DNA of 35,403 nucleotides from Mycobacterium intermedium (GTDB lineage: Bacteria; Actinomycetota; Actinomycetes; Mycobacteriales; Mycobacteriaceae). The stretch lies in NCBI RefSeq assembly GCF_002086275.1, contig NZ_MVHT01000073.1, positions 1 to 35,403 on the forward strand, read 5' to 3'. The position numbers and the translations under genes were made by a program. Position 1 is the stretch's first letter. Each line of letters opens with the position of its first letter. The notes beneath the pieces were generated by a model. That model ran no database searches, was not told the origin of the DNA, and saw only the letters and a program-made list of their open reading frames with translations. Of the stretch, positions 34,194-35,403 are shown piece by piece.

Positions 34194-35403
34194 ATGTCGT
34201 TTCTTGTTGCAGCGCCAGACGTCTTGGGTGCTGCGGCTTCGTATTTGGCTGACATCGAGGCTGCGCTGAGTCAAGCGCGCAGCGCCGCGGCCGGGTCCAC
34301 CACCGGGTTGCCACCTGCGGCCGGGGATGAGGTTTCGGCGGCGATCGCGACACTGTTTTCGTCGCACGCCGAAGGGTTTCAGGCGGTCGGCACGCGGATG
34401 GCGGCCTTTCATACCGAGTTCGTGAGGGCGCTCAGGGCGGCCGGAAACGCGTACCAGGCCGCTGAGGCGGCGAATGTCACGCCGTTGGCGGCTTACACGG
34501 CCGCCGAGCAGGCGGTATTGGGCGCGATCAACGCACCGACGTTGGCGTTGTTGGGTCGGCCGCTGATCGGCAACGGCGCCAACGGGACGTCACCCGGGCA
34601 AGCCGGCGGCGCCGGGGGGCTGCTCTGCGGCAACGGAGGCAACGGCATGGCCGGGGTGGATCCCGGCGTGGCTGGTGGTGCAGGTGGCGCCGCGGGTCTT
34701 ATCGGCTCGGGCGGTCTCGGCGGTGCTGGAGGCGCAGGAGCCGCCGGCGGCGCTGGTGGCACCGGCGGATGGTTGTTCGGCAACGGCGGTCACGGAGGGC
34801 CCGGTGGGGCTGACGGCGGGGCTGGCGGGGCCGGTGGTCGCGCCTGGTTCCTGGGCGACGGCGGCACGGGTGGCGCCGGCGGCCTCGGCAACACCGTCGT
34901 TCGGGGTGGGGCCGCAGGTGCCGGCGGCGACGGTGGCTACGTGTTCGGCAACGCGGGCCACGGCGGAACCGGTGGAGCCTCTGGTGGAGCCGGTGCCAGC
35001 GCCGGCGGAGACGGCGGCCGCTCCTGGCTCTTTGGCCACGGCGGTAGCGGGGGCACCGGTGGTGCCGGTGACACGAGTCATTCGGGTGGGGCAGGCGGTA
35101 GAGGCGGGCAGAGCGGCTTGCTCGTCGGGGACGCCGGTAACGGTGGCGTCGGCGGGACGGGCGTGATCGGCGGCGACGGCGGTGAGGGCGGCCACGCCGA
35201 ATTGATCGGATTCGGTGGGGCAGGCGGGGCCGGCGGGGCCGGCATCACCGGTACGGCAGGCATGACGGCGACAACGGAGGGCACCTCGGGCACGTCGGGC
35301 GGATCGGGTGGCGCCGGAGGCGACGGCGGTGCCGGCGGGTCCGGGGGGTGGTTGTTCGGCAATGGCGGGCAAGGCGGGATTGGCGGGGCCGGCGGGAACG
35401 GCG
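34194..35403 (+). CDS. PE_PGRS family protein, 3' end outside window
   Basis: A second PE_PGRS gene, open to the last base, so only the first 403 codons are seen. The ATG at 34194 follows a GGGGGAGGA ribosome site at 34176-34184. The PE domain begins MSFLVAAPDVLGAAASYLADI, keeps EVSAAIATLFSSHAEGFQ and runs to about residue 98. The junction LGAINAPTLALLGRPLIGNGANG comes next, then PGRS repeats with regular WLFGNGG units, spaced as in other members. It is divergent from the other PE_PGRS gene by 577 nt; the two PE domains are clearly related but not identical, so the pair is old or of different origin. Minus-strand Pro- and Ala-rich frames across it are antisense shadows. Confidence 0.95.
   Translation, partial: MSFLVAAPDVLGAAASYLADIEAALSQARSAAAGSTTGLPPAAGDEVSAAIATLFSSHAEGFQAVGTRMAAFHTEFVRALRAAGNAYQAAEAANVTPLAAYTAAEQAVLGAINAPTLALLGRPLIGNGANGTSPGQAGGAGGLLCGNGGNGMAGVDPGVAGGAGGAAGLIGSGGLGGAGGAGAAGGAGGTGGWLFGNGGHGGPGGADGGAGGAGGRAWFLGDGGTGGAGGLGNTVVRGGAAGAGGDGGYVFGNAGHGGTGGASGGAGASAGGDGGRSWLFGHGGSGGTGGAGDTSHSGGAGGRGGQSGLLVGDAGNGGVGGTGVIGGDGGEGGHAELIGFGGAGGAGGAGITGTAGMTATTEGTSGTSGGSGGAGGDGGAGGSGGWLFGNGGQGGIGGAGGNG

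Noticed and set aside
34590..35372. Minus-strand frame of 260 codons, Ala/Thr/Pro-rich
   Set aside because: Antisense to the second PE_PGRS gene.

Overview
The window looks like chromosome from a slow-growing, probably non-tuberculous, Mycobacterium. It is GC-rich and carries a mycobactin siderophore locus (mbtD-E-F-G-H-K), a WhiB protein, two PE_PGRS genes and a PE-type serine hydrolase. It is not M. tuberculosis in layout: mbtK sits directly after mbtH, whereas M. tuberculosis keeps mbtK in a separate mbt-2 cluster.

Region 1 (1-15865, all +) is the 3' part of the mycobactin operon. It holds the end of the polyketide synthase MbtD (AT-KR-ACP), the NRPS MbtE, the NRPS MbtF, the lysine N-monooxygenase MbtG, the MbtH helper and the lysine N-acyltransferase MbtK. 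Genes overlap by a few bases or lie 15 nt apart, so one transcript is likely. MbtE has two complete C-A-PCP modules, and the second A domain lacks the usual Asp that binds the amino acid's alpha-amine. MbtF ends in an epimerase-like domain with a damaged His motif. The product may therefore differ from textbook mycobactin.

Region 2 (15877-23122) is a mixed accessory or metabolic stretch. It contains a B12-domain-less acyl-CoA mutase large subunit (-), a small protein made of ten 9-residue repeats (+), an amidase-signature enzyme (+), a SAM methyltransferase (-), an exported VanX-like D-Ala-D-Ala dipeptidase (-), a DUF3703 protein behind an AT-rich palindrome (-), and a stand-alone RecF/OLD-like ATPase (-). 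Two copies of a mycobacterial inverted repeat (core GCGAGCAGACGC) sit at gene ends and look like terminators.

Region 3 (23206-24948) has a TetR regulator followed by a canonical heme oxygenase with twin palindromic operators between them, then a convergent WhiB4-like Fe-S protein.

Region 4 (25290-35403) starts with a PE-PPE-domain serine hydrolase behind an 11-bp tandem repeat. Two overlapping genes for MutS-like ATPases follow; both lack the mismatch-reading domain and differ from each other at a key ATPase residue. Next come a PE_PGRS gene (-) and a divergent second PE_PGRS gene (+) that runs off the window. The tandem MutS-like pair is the strongest candidate for an undescribed system, since mycobacteria lack classical MutS/MutL repair.

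No tRNA, rRNA, CRISPR array or insertion sequence was seen.
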